A DNA stretch of 64,000 nt from assembly GCF_028748065.1 (NCBI RefSeq), contig NZ_CP118166.1:2929501-2993500 (forward strand), read 5' to 3'. Made by a program: the position numbers and the translations under genes. Shown piece by piece: positions 38,353 through 45,168 of this stretch. The stretch is from Hyphococcus flavus (GTDB lineage: Bacteria > Pseudomonadota > Alphaproteobacteria > Caulobacterales > Parvularculaceae). The notes under the pieces were generated by a model. The model was not told where the DNA came from and did no database searches. It saw only the letters and a program-made list of their open reading frames with translations. The first letter of the stretch is position 1, and each line of letters opens with the position of its first letter.

Positions 38353-39630
38353 ATGTTTGACTCGGCCGTCCATAAAGGCTTTTGCCGCTCCTGTTATACG
38401 CCTCAAACCGGCGCAAACGCTCGCTGTCAGGCCTGCGGGAACGGCCGAATCATCTCCCATCCTGAAATCTTCGATCTCGCCATCGCGCATCTTGATTGTG
38501 ACGCTTTTTATGCCGCCATTGAGAAACGCGACGACCCAAGCCTCACGGACAAGCCTGTTATTATCGGCGGCGGCGTGCGCGGAGTCGTATCGACGGCGTG
38601 CTATGTGGCCCGGACATACGGGGTGCATTCGGCAATGCCCATGTTCAAAGCCAGAGAGGCATGCCCGGAGGCCATAATAATTAAACCCAACATGCAGAAA
38701 TACGCTGACGCCGGACGCGCGGTCAGGAAGATGATGCTTGACCTGACGCCGATGGTGGAGCCGTTATCAATTGATGAAGCGTTCATGGACCTGTCCGGTA
38801 CCGCGCGCGTCCATGGAAGCCCTCCTTCAATCACTTTAGCGAAACTGCAAATGCGGGTGAAAGAGGAACTCGGCGTCACCGCCTCTATCGGACTTTCGCA
38901 TAACAAGTTTCTCGCCAAGATGGCTTCAGACCTCGACAAACCCCAAGGCTTCTCAATCATTGGCAAAGCTGAGACGCTGGAGTTCCTCGCCCGTCAGCCG
39001 GTGACAATGATCTGGGGCGTGGGAAAAGCCATGGCCCGAAAGCTTCACGAAGATGGCCTGATTACCATTGGCCAATTGCAAAAGATGGACGTAGCAACGC
39101 TCGGCAAACGATACGGCGAGATGGGGCTGCGCCTTGCCCGTCTGTCGCAAGGCCAGGATGTGCGGCGAGTCAAACCGGACCGCGAAACCAAAAGCGTTTC
39201 ATCCGAAACGACGTTCAACTCAGACATCAAGGACGTCAAATGGCTTGAAGACGTTTTGTGGGAGCTTTGTGAGAAAGTCTCCGCACGGATGAAGGCTTCA
39301 GGTTTTGAGGGACGCACTATCACCCTAAAGCTCAAAACATCTGATTTCAAATCGATCACACGCTCTCATACGTTAGATATGCCGTCAAACCTCGCGCGAA
39401 CGGCCTTTGCCGCAGCAAAACCGATACTTCATACAGCGGCTCAAGGAAAAGCGTACAGACTAATCGGCGTTGGTTTTTCGGGCCTTGTCACCGCCGCCGA
39501 AGAGCGGCCGGCTGATCTTTTTGGCGCGCCTGACGAACGTATCGCCAATCAGGAAAAAGCCATCGACGCTATCCGCGAAAAATTTGGCCGCGACGCCGTT
39601 AAAGCCGGGCGTAGTCTCAAGAAAAACTAA
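38353..39630 (+). CDS. dinB: DNA polymerase IV (DinB) with N-terminal zinc-ribbon extension
   Basis: This 425-residue Y-family polymerase has catalytic Asp48 (HLDCDAFYAAIEK), Asp141 and Glu142 (LSIDEAFMDL) and the little-finger domain. PADLFG near the end fits a clamp-binding motif. Residues 11-28 form a C-x2-C...C-x2-C pair (CRSC, CQAC), an extension found in some alphaproteobacterial DinB proteins. No LexA box is visible upstream, unlike the second Y-family polymerase in this window. It is divergent from divK. Confidence 0.93.
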   Translation: MFDSAVHKGFCRSCYTPQTGANARCQACGNGRIISHPEIFDLAIAHLDCDAFYAAIEKRDDPSLTDKPVIIGGGVRGVVSTACYVARTYGVHSAMPMFKAREACPEAIIIKPNMQKYADAGRAVRKMMLDLTPMVEPLSIDEAFMDLSGTARVHGSPPSITLAKLQMRVKEELGVTASIGLSHNKFLAKMASDLDKPQGFSIIGKAETLEFLARQPVTMIWGVGKAMARKLHEDGLITIGQLQKMDVATLGKRYGEMGLRLARLSQGQDVRRVKPDRETKSVSSETTFNSDIKDVKWLEDVLWELCEKVSARMKASGFEGRTITLKLKTSDFKSITRSHTLDMPSNLARTAFAAAKPILHTAAQGKAYRLIGVGFSGLVTAAEERPADLFGAPDERIANQEKAIDAIREKFGRDAVKAGRSLKKN

Positions 39631-39631
39631 A

Positions 39632-39670
39632 ATGGCCGGGAGAACTTTCACTCCCGGCCATCGTGTTTTT
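39632..39670 (+). terminator. Intrinsic terminator after dinB
   Basis: ATGGCCGGGAG and its exact complement form an 11-bp stem around an eight-base loop, followed by CGTGTTTTT. It begins two bases after the dinB stop and could also stop the convergent secreted-protein gene. Confidence 0.8.
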
Positions 39671-39687
39671 AACTAGAATTGTTATGG

Positions 39688-40119
39688 CTACTTCGTTTTG
39701 CCTTTTGCATCCAGAAGATAGAACGACTGGTTTGAAAAACCTATACGCGTGCAGTTAAATCCACCAGCGCCGTCATCGACAAAGTTGAATGTAACAAAGC
39801 TTGCATCTGCGCTCGCCCGTATCGTGTCAAGCAACTCTGAATTCTGGGAAAAGCAGGTTACCTGTTCGCCGTCAGGGTCCGCTGCCTGACAGAAACCGAA
39901 ATCAAACGTCTCCGTCGGGCTCGTCTCTAAACTGCGAATACCGCAGCCGACGAATACCGTATCGTCTTTATCGTTCCGCGCAGTGATCATATCTCCAACA
40001 GCAAACCCGCCGGCCATGTCAACATCAACGACTTGTGGCTGGTATAGTCCCGCAACAGCCGCTGAAGCTAAGAAAGTCGCGCCTGCCCCGATGAAAATAG
40101 CCTTTTTGAATTTGGTCAT
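39688..40119 (-). CDS. Secreted hypothetical protein
   Basis: The 143-residue protein has a signal peptide (about residues 1-23, cleavage near AVAGLY) and a mature part with four Cys residues that could form disulfides (VGCGI, GFCQA, VTCFS, FNCTR). A GAGAGGTAAG site before the ATG supports the start. No known domain is visible. It is probably a small periplasmic beta-rich protein. Confidence 0.65.
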   Translation of the reverse strand: MTKFKKAIFIGAGATFLASAAVAGLYQPQVVDVDMAGGFAVGDMITARNDKDDTVFVGCGIRSLETSPTETFDFGFCQAADPDGEQVTCFSQNSELLDTIRASADASFVTFNFVDDGAGGFNCTRIGFSNQSFYLLDAKGKTK

Positions 40120-40156
40120 CTTACCTCTCTCCGTATGGTTGGTACGCTACTGATTA

Positions 40157-40669
40157 CTAAAGTTGTCCTTTAAGCGATCCGTCACTTAACGCCTTGCTAT
40201 AGCGCGACAGCGCCATGGCGCGCTCCCTAGGCGGCAGACCGGCAATTTTTTTCTCTATGCTGGCCATATCGCCTTGCGAAAGGGCGCCACTGCCAGCCAT
40301 AAAAATACTCAGCTCTTGTTCAAACTCTTGATACAGACGATTGCGCTCGTCCTGCGGCATGTCGCGCGCGGGCGCAGTCGCCGCTGAAGCAGTTATGGTG
40401 TTCTTTTCCATGGCTGCAGTGACCGCGTCGATTTCCTCGCGCATGATCCAGCGGATTTCTTCCATCTCTTCCGCACTTAAGCCGGCGCCAGATGGCGAAC
40501 CGGACATGCGTGGCTGTGTCATTTCCCGGGCGCCAGGCTGGCTTTCTTCTATCGCCGCCAGTGTTGTTTCGATCTGGTTTGTCTTCGCTTCAAGGCCGCC
40601 GAACCTCAGCGATAAAACGATAATCAAAACAGTCTGGAAGGCGACAGCGCCAATCAGCACCTTGTTCAT
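40157..40669 (-). CDS. Single-pass membrane protein with coiled coil
   Basis: This 170-residue protein has an N-terminal membrane segment (residues 5-22), then a heptad-like helix (LEAKTNQIETTLAAIEE), a flexible Ser/Gly linker, and a charged helical C-terminus. It is probably a periplasmic helical protein tethered to the inner membrane. GGGGCG before the ATG supports the start. I do not recognise the family. It may be cotranscribed with nothing, since the flanking gaps are long and its neighbours are unrelated. Confidence 0.6.
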   Translation of the reverse strand: MNKVLIGAVAFQTVLIIVLSLRFGGLEAKTNQIETTLAAIEESQPGAREMTQPRMSGSPSGAGLSAEEMEEIRWIMREEIDAVTAAMEKNTITASAATAPARDMPQDERNRLYQEFEQELSIFMAGSGALSQGDMASIEKKIAGLPPRERAMALSRYSKALSDGSLKGQL

Positions 40670-40853
40670 AAACGCCCCACAATCAGGGTGCGGACAGCTA
40701 GGTAATAGCTTGTGGTTTGGCTTGTCAAATCAGTCCCCCATCGACGGGCGGCAGGATAAACTACGGCGCAGGAGTGTCAATCGGAACAGTGAAGGCCCGG
40801 CGTAACTTGCCCTCCACGCTTGTGCAGTTGCGAACATTGCGCGCACCCTGTTT

Positions 40854-41477
40854 TTATCGTTTCCGCGCGACCACAAATCGCGAACGCGACTTCTCTGAAT
40901 AGTAACCGGTCTCGACCATTTCGAACCCGGCGCTGGTAATCTTGTTGTCCAGTTCCTCTGTTTTATAAAACGCCACATAGGGCGCGCGACCGAAAAGCTG
41001 CATCACCGGCAGCAGCAAACGAAAGAGCGGCGTCAGTTCGCCGAGGCACACCGTCTTCGAAATAAACAACCCGCCGGGTTTGATGAGCCCGTGAATGGCG
41101 GCGAGCGCGCCGTCAACATCCTCAATCAGGTGCAACAGGTTAAACGCCATCACCGCGTCGAACTGTTCGGGCGCGAAGGGATGATCGTCCATCGCCGCCG
41201 TTAAAAAATCGGCGTTTTCAGCGCCTTCGGCCCCGGCCTTTTCCTTGGCGATGGCTATCATCTCACCGGAAATATCAGTGGCGGTGAAAAACTTCACCGC
41301 GCCGCGCAGTTTCAGCGCGGTCGTGCCGGTGCCGCAGCCGATTTCCAGCACCTCCATCTCGCGCGAGAGATGGGCGCGCACCCGCTCCAGCGTCGCCTCA
41401 TAGGACGCCATGTCCTTGATGGGGCTCTTGGCGTATTTCGCGGCGCTCTTGTCCCAGAATTTTGCCGGCGCGACCAT
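40854..41477 (-). CDS. Class I SAM-dependent methyltransferase
   Basis: The protein is 207 residues from the ATG at 41477. The SAM-binding motif I is LEIGCGTGTTAL, followed by TDISGEMIAIA (motif II) and AFNLLHLIEDV (post-motif). It is a small-molecule methyltransferase of the UbiE/COQ5-like type, with substrate unknown. The 91-codon extension of the open frame upstream is Arg-rich and lies antisense to rlpA, so it is not used. GC content from here on is higher than in the left part of the window. Confidence 0.85.
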   Translation of the reverse strand: MVAPAKFWDKSAAKYAKSPIKDMASYEATLERVRAHLSREMEVLEIGCGTGTTALKLRGAVKFFTATDISGEMIAIAKEKAGAEGAENADFLTAAMDDHPFAPEQFDAVMAFNLLHLIEDVDGALAAIHGLIKPGGLFISKTVCLGELTPLFRLLLPVMQLFGRAPYVAFYKTEELDNKITSAGFEMVETGYYSEKSRSRFVVARKR

Positions 41478-41561
41478 GCCTCTCTCCCGTTCCCTTTGCT
41501 TTACCCGCCGCCGTTGAACCCGCTTTCGGCGCCGCCCGCAACCCGTGCTAGAGTGGCGGCG

Positions 41562-41951
41562 ATGAACCGTTTCGCCGTCGCTCTTATTTTGCTCGTCCTC
41601 GCCGCCTGCGCGCGCGAGGAGATGGCGGTTCCGCCGGCGCCCAGCCTGAAGCCCCAATGCGGCGTTGCGTCGTACTATCACCGCTCCCTCGCCGGAAACC
41701 CGACGGCCAATGGCGAAACCTATGACCCGAAGGCGATGACGGCGGCGCATAAGCGCCTCGACTTCGACACGATCGTGCGCGTGCGTCGGCGCGACACGGG
41801 CCGCACAGTCACCGTACGGATCAACGACCGCGGCCCGTTTGTCCGTGGCCGCATCATTGACCTCTCCCCCGCTGCGGCGCGCAAGCTCGGCATCTTTGGC
41901 GAGGACGGCGTCGCGGAGGTCTGCATCAAGCGGCGGCCTAGCCCGGCCTGA
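41562..41951 (+). CDS. rlpA: RlpA-like septal lytic transglycosylase, lipoprotein
   Basis: The protein is 129 residues from MNRFAVAL. The lipobox LAAC gives Cys15 or nearby, and the mature part is a double-psi beta-barrel: GVASYYHRSLAGNPTANGE, FDTIVRVRR, and VRINDRGPFVRGRIIDLSPAAA. These are the catalytic Asp and Glu regions of RlpA, which cleaves denuded glycan strands at the septum. The C-terminal SPOR domain of full-length RlpA is missing, so this is a short form. It is divergent from the methyltransferase gene. Confidence 0.85.
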   Translation: MNRFAVALILLVLAACAREEMAVPPAPSLKPQCGVASYYHRSLAGNPTANGETYDPKAMTAAHKRLDFDTIVRVRRRDTGRTVTVRINDRGPFVRGRIIDLSPAAARKLGIFGEDGVAEVCIKRRPSPA

Positions 41952-41977
41952 GGCTAACCGCCCCGCCTCAGGCAGAA

Positions 41978-42080
41978 AAGTTGTACGCCGCCGTCTGCCG
42001 CCGTTTCTGTTCCACCCCCCGCCGCGTAAGGCCTAGCGCCGATTGTTGTACAATTTTGGGGGATTATTCCTGTACAACTT
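41978..42080. repeat. Three GTTGTAC half-sites, possible operator or small palindromic element
   Basis: AAGTTGTAC at 41978-41986 is inverted against GTACAACTT at 42072-42080, with the palindrome TTGTACAA at 42046-42053 between them. The 350-base gap between rlpA and the next gene holds this set and the hairpin below. A regulator site or the remains of a small mobile palindrome are both possible. Confidence 0.35.
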
Positions 42081-42176
42081 TTGCTTTCTTTCGCGTTGCG
42101 GGCAGCATGGCGTCCGGTGTGACGCGTCCGGCGCGGCGCACGTGCGGGCGCGTTTCTGATCCAGCCGCCACTATAA

Positions 42177-42234
42177 GGGCGCCGGGAAAGGCGGGGATGA
42201 AATTTAATGTATTAAATTTCGTCCCCCGGCGCCC
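42177..42234. repeat. Long imperfect hairpin with AT-rich tip
   Basis: GGGCGCCGGG (42177-42186) pairs with CCCGGCGCCC (42225-42234). A bulge and a short G/C section follow, and then AAATTTAAT pairs perfectly with ATTAAATTT around GT (42200-42219). It lies about 70 bases before a small secreted-protein gene. It could be a leader hairpin or an inserted palindrome. A TATAAG lies just upstream and a TATACT just downstream. Confidence 0.5.
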
Positions 42235-42302
42235 GTTTGGGGTTATACTGCCCCCGCCCCCGGAAACCGCCGGGGCGGCGCCCAACTAGGGGAGAGAGAC
42301 CC

Positions 42303-42743
42303 ATGAAACCCATCCGTATAGCAACAACCGTCTTCGCCGCGAGCCTTGCCGCCATAAGCGCGGCGAACGCGGAGATTGACGCCGGCGCCATTTTCAAACT
42401 GTCCGCCGCGAATGTCGACGCCGGCGCCTCCGCCCAATATAACGGCGACGGCGTTGTCGACGGCGTCGACTTTAACGACATCACATGGAGCGGCGGTCAC
42501 GGCGGCGGCACGGTGTCGATCGTGCTGGAGCCCGGTTACACACCCGACCTCGATATCTGGTTCCGCGTGTCAAAGGCGGGCGGGCGAACCGGCGGCGATG
42601 ACCTCCTCATCTACAATAATGGCGACGGTTCCGATTTTCTTGAGATCAATTGCACCAATGCGCGGGTGACGAGCTACGGCGCCTCAAGCCGCAAGGGCGG
42701 CAAGGTCACGTTGCGCTGCGGGCGGCTGAACGTGCGCAAATAG
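42303..42743 (+). CDS. Small secreted protein of unknown function
   Basis: This is a 146-residue protein from MKPIRIA with a clear signal peptide (cleavage near ANAEI, residue 22). The mature part is Gly/Asp-rich and beta-like (DGVDFNDITWSGGHGG, DLDIWFRVSKAGG) and ends with two Cys residues (INCTNARV, LRCGRL) that may form a disulfide. AGGGGAGAGAG precedes the ATG. The C-terminal 29 codons recur as a broken copy at 43.55 kb, so the gene was once duplicated here. I do not recognise the family. Confidence 0.65.
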   Translation: MKPIRIATTVFAASLAAISAANAEIDAGAIFKLSAANVDAGASAQYNGDGVVDGVDFNDITWSGGHGGGTVSIVLEPGYTPDLDIWFRVSKAGGRTGGDDLLIYNNGDGSDFLEINCTNARVTSYGASSRKGGKVTLRCGRLNVRK

Positions 42744-42910
42744 CGGCCCCAGGGGCACGCAATAACCAGTTCGCGCGCAATAAAGTGACTTGCGCTTTGG
42801 CGAACTGAGGCGCAGATTCGCGCGCAAGACGGCCCTGGATCAAAAAAAGCCTTTGTACCGGACCCGCGTTGGCGGCTGTCATGTCACGCCGGACACACAA
42901 GGGGCCAACC

Positions 42911-43228
42911 ATGTTCACTATCCGTATGCTGTTTATTACCGTCGCCAGTATTGCCGCCGGCGCCATGACCGCCAGCGCGTTTCAGGCGGCGGAAGCGCCA
43001 GAGGAAACCCCTGAAGAAACCGCCGAGCAGGTTACGGCGCGCGCTCTCTGCACCGAAACCGCAGAACACGGCGCCTACCCCGAATGGATGCTGAACGAGG
43101 GCAAAACCTGCGAGAACTCCTTTGACGAGACCTGCACCGTCACCCGCAAATCCGACAAGCTGCAGGTCGCCTATGCCTGTTACGCACCTCTGCCGCAGCT
43201 GGAGGATGCGGAAGTGGATGGGGAGTAG
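42911..43228 (+). CDS. Small secreted cysteine-containing protein
   Basis: This is a 105-residue protein from MFTIRML with a signal peptide (cleavage near ASAFQ, about residue 24). An acidic Glu/Pro/Thr segment follows, and then a domain with four Cys residues (ALCTE, KTCEN, ETCTV, YACYA) that could form two disulfides. The composition suggests a small periplasmic protein. Function unknown. Downstream is a gene-free stretch full of palindromes. Confidence 0.55.
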   Translation: MFTIRMLFITVASIAAGAMTASAFQAAEAPEETPEETAEQVTARALCTETAEHGAYPEWMLNEGKTCENSFDETCTVTRKSDKLQVAYACYAPLPQLEDAEVDGE

Positions 43229-43379
43229 TTAAACGGTACTCTCACCTATCCGCCTTTCGACCCTCCACGGCTTTTGACCGCGGCGTCTATATGACAATCT
43301 GAAAGATGGACCCCATGCGTAAAGCGTGGGGAGCCGCCAGTGGAGAGATCATGTCACCACGCCGTCATGCCGGACTTGG

Positions 43380-43397
43380 TTGGAAGCATGCTTCCAA
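43380..43397. repeat. 18-bp perfect palindrome
   Basis: TTGGAAGCATGCTTCCAA is a perfect palindrome in the 548-base gap between the small secreted protein and the NADAR gene. It is the first of three palindromes in a row in that gap. Confidence 0.6.
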
Positions 43398-43413
43398 CGG
43401 ATCCTTCCGTATC

Positions 43414-43488
43414 CGTCATCCCGGGCTTGACCCGGGATCCATTTATCCTTGAATTAAACAGGATTGCGGCTCGGAGGCCGCAATGACG
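43414..43488. repeat. Composite palindromic element with CGTCAT/ATGACG ends
   Basis: CGTCAT (43414-43419) and ATGACG (43483-43488) bound two hairpins: TCCCGGG-CTTGA-CCCGGGA (43419-43437) and ATTGCGGC-TCGGAG-GCCGCAAT (43463-43484). The first is the well-known dispersed alphaproteobacterial sequence that reads CGTCATCCCGGGCTTGAC. The whole looks like a REP-like or MITE-like unit of about 75 bases. No transposase is nearby. Confidence 0.7.
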
Positions 43489-43510
43489 TGTTGAGAGATT
43501 GACCGATACC

Positions 43511-43540
43511 CGCTCATCCCGGCGAAAGCCGGAATCCAGC
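43511..43540. repeat. Short palindromic repeat abutting a broken gene
   Basis: CATCCCGGCGAAAGCCGG forms a five-pair stem (CCGGC/GCCGG) with a GAAA tetraloop. The continuation GGAATCCAGC is the common right end of this dispersed repeat family. Two bases later begins the truncated copy of the secreted-protein gene. Confidence 0.6.
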
Positions 43541-43542
43541 GA

Positions 43543-43632
43543 AGCAATTGCACCAGAGCGAACGACTATTCCGCCTCAAGCCGCAAAGGCGACACGGTGA
43601 CGTTCAGTTGCGGAAAGCTGGTGGTAAGATAA
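43543..43632 (+). pseudogene. Broken 3' end of a second copy of the 42.3-kb secreted protein
   Basis: The frame reads NCTRANDYSASSRKGDTV and then TFSCGKLVVR before TAA. This matches the C-terminus of the gene at 42303-42743 (NCTNARVTSYGASSRKGGKV, then TLRCGRLNVRK). The upstream part is missing and is replaced by palindromic repeats. The differences include conservative changes, so the copy diverged before or after truncation. The next 144 bases up to the NADAR gene hold nothing I can identify. Confidence 0.7.
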
Positions 43633-43776
43633 GTGCTTCTCTTCTCCTTTAAGGTTTCTGCGGTCTATTTGCTTGCGAATCTGGGACACGTGAGCATCAA
43701 ATAGCTAATGAAATTCCGAGAAAGGTTTGTCATTGTCTCCTCACATACAACAACACATAATTTTATTTTGATGTTA

Positions 43777-44466
43777 TCAAAATAAACTATTCTGAAGCCA
43801 ATTTTCCTGTTGGCTGTAATAACCACCAGAAGCATCAAGAAACTTCATTGGTTCACAAAGTTCTGGTTTCAACAAACCTCTATTATTCAACGAAATAGCT
43901 AAAGCTAATGATTTAGCTTGGCAATTGATGGATTTCTGAGGATTAAAAGCAATATCACTGAAGCCAACAAATTTTTCAGCCAAATCCAGTAATTCTAAGT
44001 TCTGCAATAGAGCGTTGATGTATAGCCAGTCATAAAAGAAAGTTTTTGGTTCTAACGGAAAGTGAATATTGAAAAACTCAAAACCTACTAATCCACCGAA
44101 ATCTGAGGACGTGATAAATTTCTTTGCATCTCTTGGCGAAGAAAAATACAACTCCTTATGAGGACCAGCACGGTGGAAAACTTTACTGCCCTGAAAAGCT
44201 GACTCGACAGAAAATTCTTTCTGATACTTCTTTGTAGTGAATTTCAAATTGAAAGCACTTAGATCAGCCCCTAGGGATTCGTTTGAATTCGTCGACACCT
44301 CCAACAATGGAGCCCAACCCATATCTTTTGCGGCTTTATGCAATGAAGTAATGCTTCTTTGCTTTTGGATTTTAGCAAACCCTGGATACCAGTCGAATTC
44401 TAAGATTCGAACTGTGATGCCAACTTCGCCTTTCAAATTTGGAATAAAAATGGGCCTCTTTGCCAT
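43777..44466 (-). CDS. NADAR-family antitoxin of a DarT1 system
   Basis: This 229-residue protein matches the NADAR antitoxin family found with DarT1 (known in databases by a DUF name). It opens MAKRPIFIP and has DLSAFNL at 68-74 and VESAFQGSKVF at 87-97. The latter corresponds to the conserved Glu and Gln/Lys positions of the YbiA-like fold (E88, Q92, K95). FYDWLYINALLQN follows in the C-terminal half. Members remove ADP-ribose from guanine bases in DNA. The gene starts three bases after the toxin gene stops, so it is translated from the same message. It is strongly AT-rich compared with its neighbours. Confidence 0.75.
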   Translation of the reverse strand: MAKRPIFIPNLKGEVGITVRILEFDWYPGFAKIQKQRSITSLHKAAKDMGWAPLLEVSTNSNESLGADLSAFNLKFTTKKYQKEFSVESAFQGSKVFHRAGPHKELYFSSPRDAKKFITSSDFGGLVGFEFFNIHFPLEPKTFFYDWLYINALLQNLELLDLAEKFVGFSDIAFNPQKSINCQAKSLALAISLNNRGLLKPELCEPMKFLDASGGYYSQQENWLQNSLF

Positions 44467-44469
44467 GCA

Positions 44470-45099
44470 TCACCAGTGTGAATAATCTAACCGTGGCCAA
44501 AATAGATCGCTAATTTTTTGGATTTTGAACATCGGAAATCGCGGAGTTAATTGATCAACAAGCTTCTTCTCGTTACACGCAACAGCAAATATTTCAGATG
44601 TTTCTATAGTGTCAAAGACTAAAACTTCTGCTTGTGGGTTTGTTGGCCAAACTTTCTTGATACCCATTTTTTCCCGCGTAGGGCCACCATCCCGCTCATT
44701 GTACAATGCATTAAGAGCGGCGGCAGTTTTTCGCTCATCAATTGGTAAATGCCTTACGTTATTGCTCGCTGCGTTTTCGACACAAAAAGCACAATCCTTT
44801 GTCCACAAGATACGAGCTTTTATTCCCAACACTATCCATTGCGTGTCCTTATGATTTTCTCTGCACTTATAAAACATTTTATAATTAGGAAATTGTAGCG
44901 AGCAACAAATGGCACCACACTGTTTATCAAGCCGATATTGATCATTAAAAGTCGGCTTATCTCGATGGGACAATAAACGTGAACGTGGTAACAATCCATT
45001 TCGGGCAATAGAATCGAGATTTTCCGCTCTAGTGAAATGAACGAGATAAGTGATCCCTATTTGTTCCGCTGCAATTTTAATATCTTCCCGAATCGGCAT
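44470..45099 (-). CDS. DarT-family DNA ADP-ribosyltransferase toxin, probably DarT1
   Basis: This 209-residue protein has the DarT (DUF4433) layout. ITYLVHFTRAENLDSIARNGLL (residues 16-37) forms the NAD-binding start, with His21 and Arg24. PQAEVLVFDTIE carries the catalytic Glu158 before the last strands. Family members transfer ADP-ribose from NAD+ to a base in single-stranded DNA. DarT2 acts on thymine and pairs with a macrodomain DarG, whereas DarT1 acts on guanine and pairs with NADAR. The NADAR gene next door points to DarT1. GGAG eight bases upstream supports the start. AT-rich, so probably acquired. Confidence 0.75.
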   Translation of the reverse strand: MPIREDIKIAAEQIGITYLVHFTRAENLDSIARNGLLPRSRLLSHRDKPTFNDQYRLDKQCGAICCSLQFPNYKMFYKCRENHKDTQWIVLGIKARILWTKDCAFCVENAASNNVRHLPIDERKTAAALNALYNERDGGPTREKMGIKKVWPTNPQAEVLVFDTIETSEIFAVACNEKKLVDQLTPRFPMFKIQKISDLFWPRLDYSHW

Positions 45100-45130
45100 C
45101 TTTATTTCTCCGATAATCGATATTTACTTT

Positions 45131-45142
45131 ATCACCTCCTTT
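45131..45142 (-). promoter_or_regulatory. Full-length Shine-Dalgarno sequence far from a start codon
   Basis: On the minus strand AAAGGAGGTGAT is complementary to 12 bases of the 16S rRNA 3' end. It lies 31 bases before the toxin ATG, too far for normal initiation, and that ATG has its own GGAG at the usual distance. No standard start codon follows the long site in a suitable place. It may be a ribosome standby site that tunes toxin translation. Confidence 0.4.
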
Positions 45143-45168
45143 GTTACGTGGTTTTTAATTACAAAATA

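Noticed and set aside
41478-41750. 91-codon Arg-rich extension of the methyltransferase
   Set aside because: It lies antisense to rlpA and its promoter, and the protein family starts at the ATG at 41477.
43361-43540. CRISPR array
   Set aside because: The repeats are palindromes of different sequence without regular spacing or equal-length spacers, and no cas gene is near.
45131-45142. A piece of the 16S rRNA 3' end captured by a mobile element
   Set aside because: The match is 12 bases only, with no further 16S similarity on either side, so a long Shine-Dalgarno sequence is the simpler reading.
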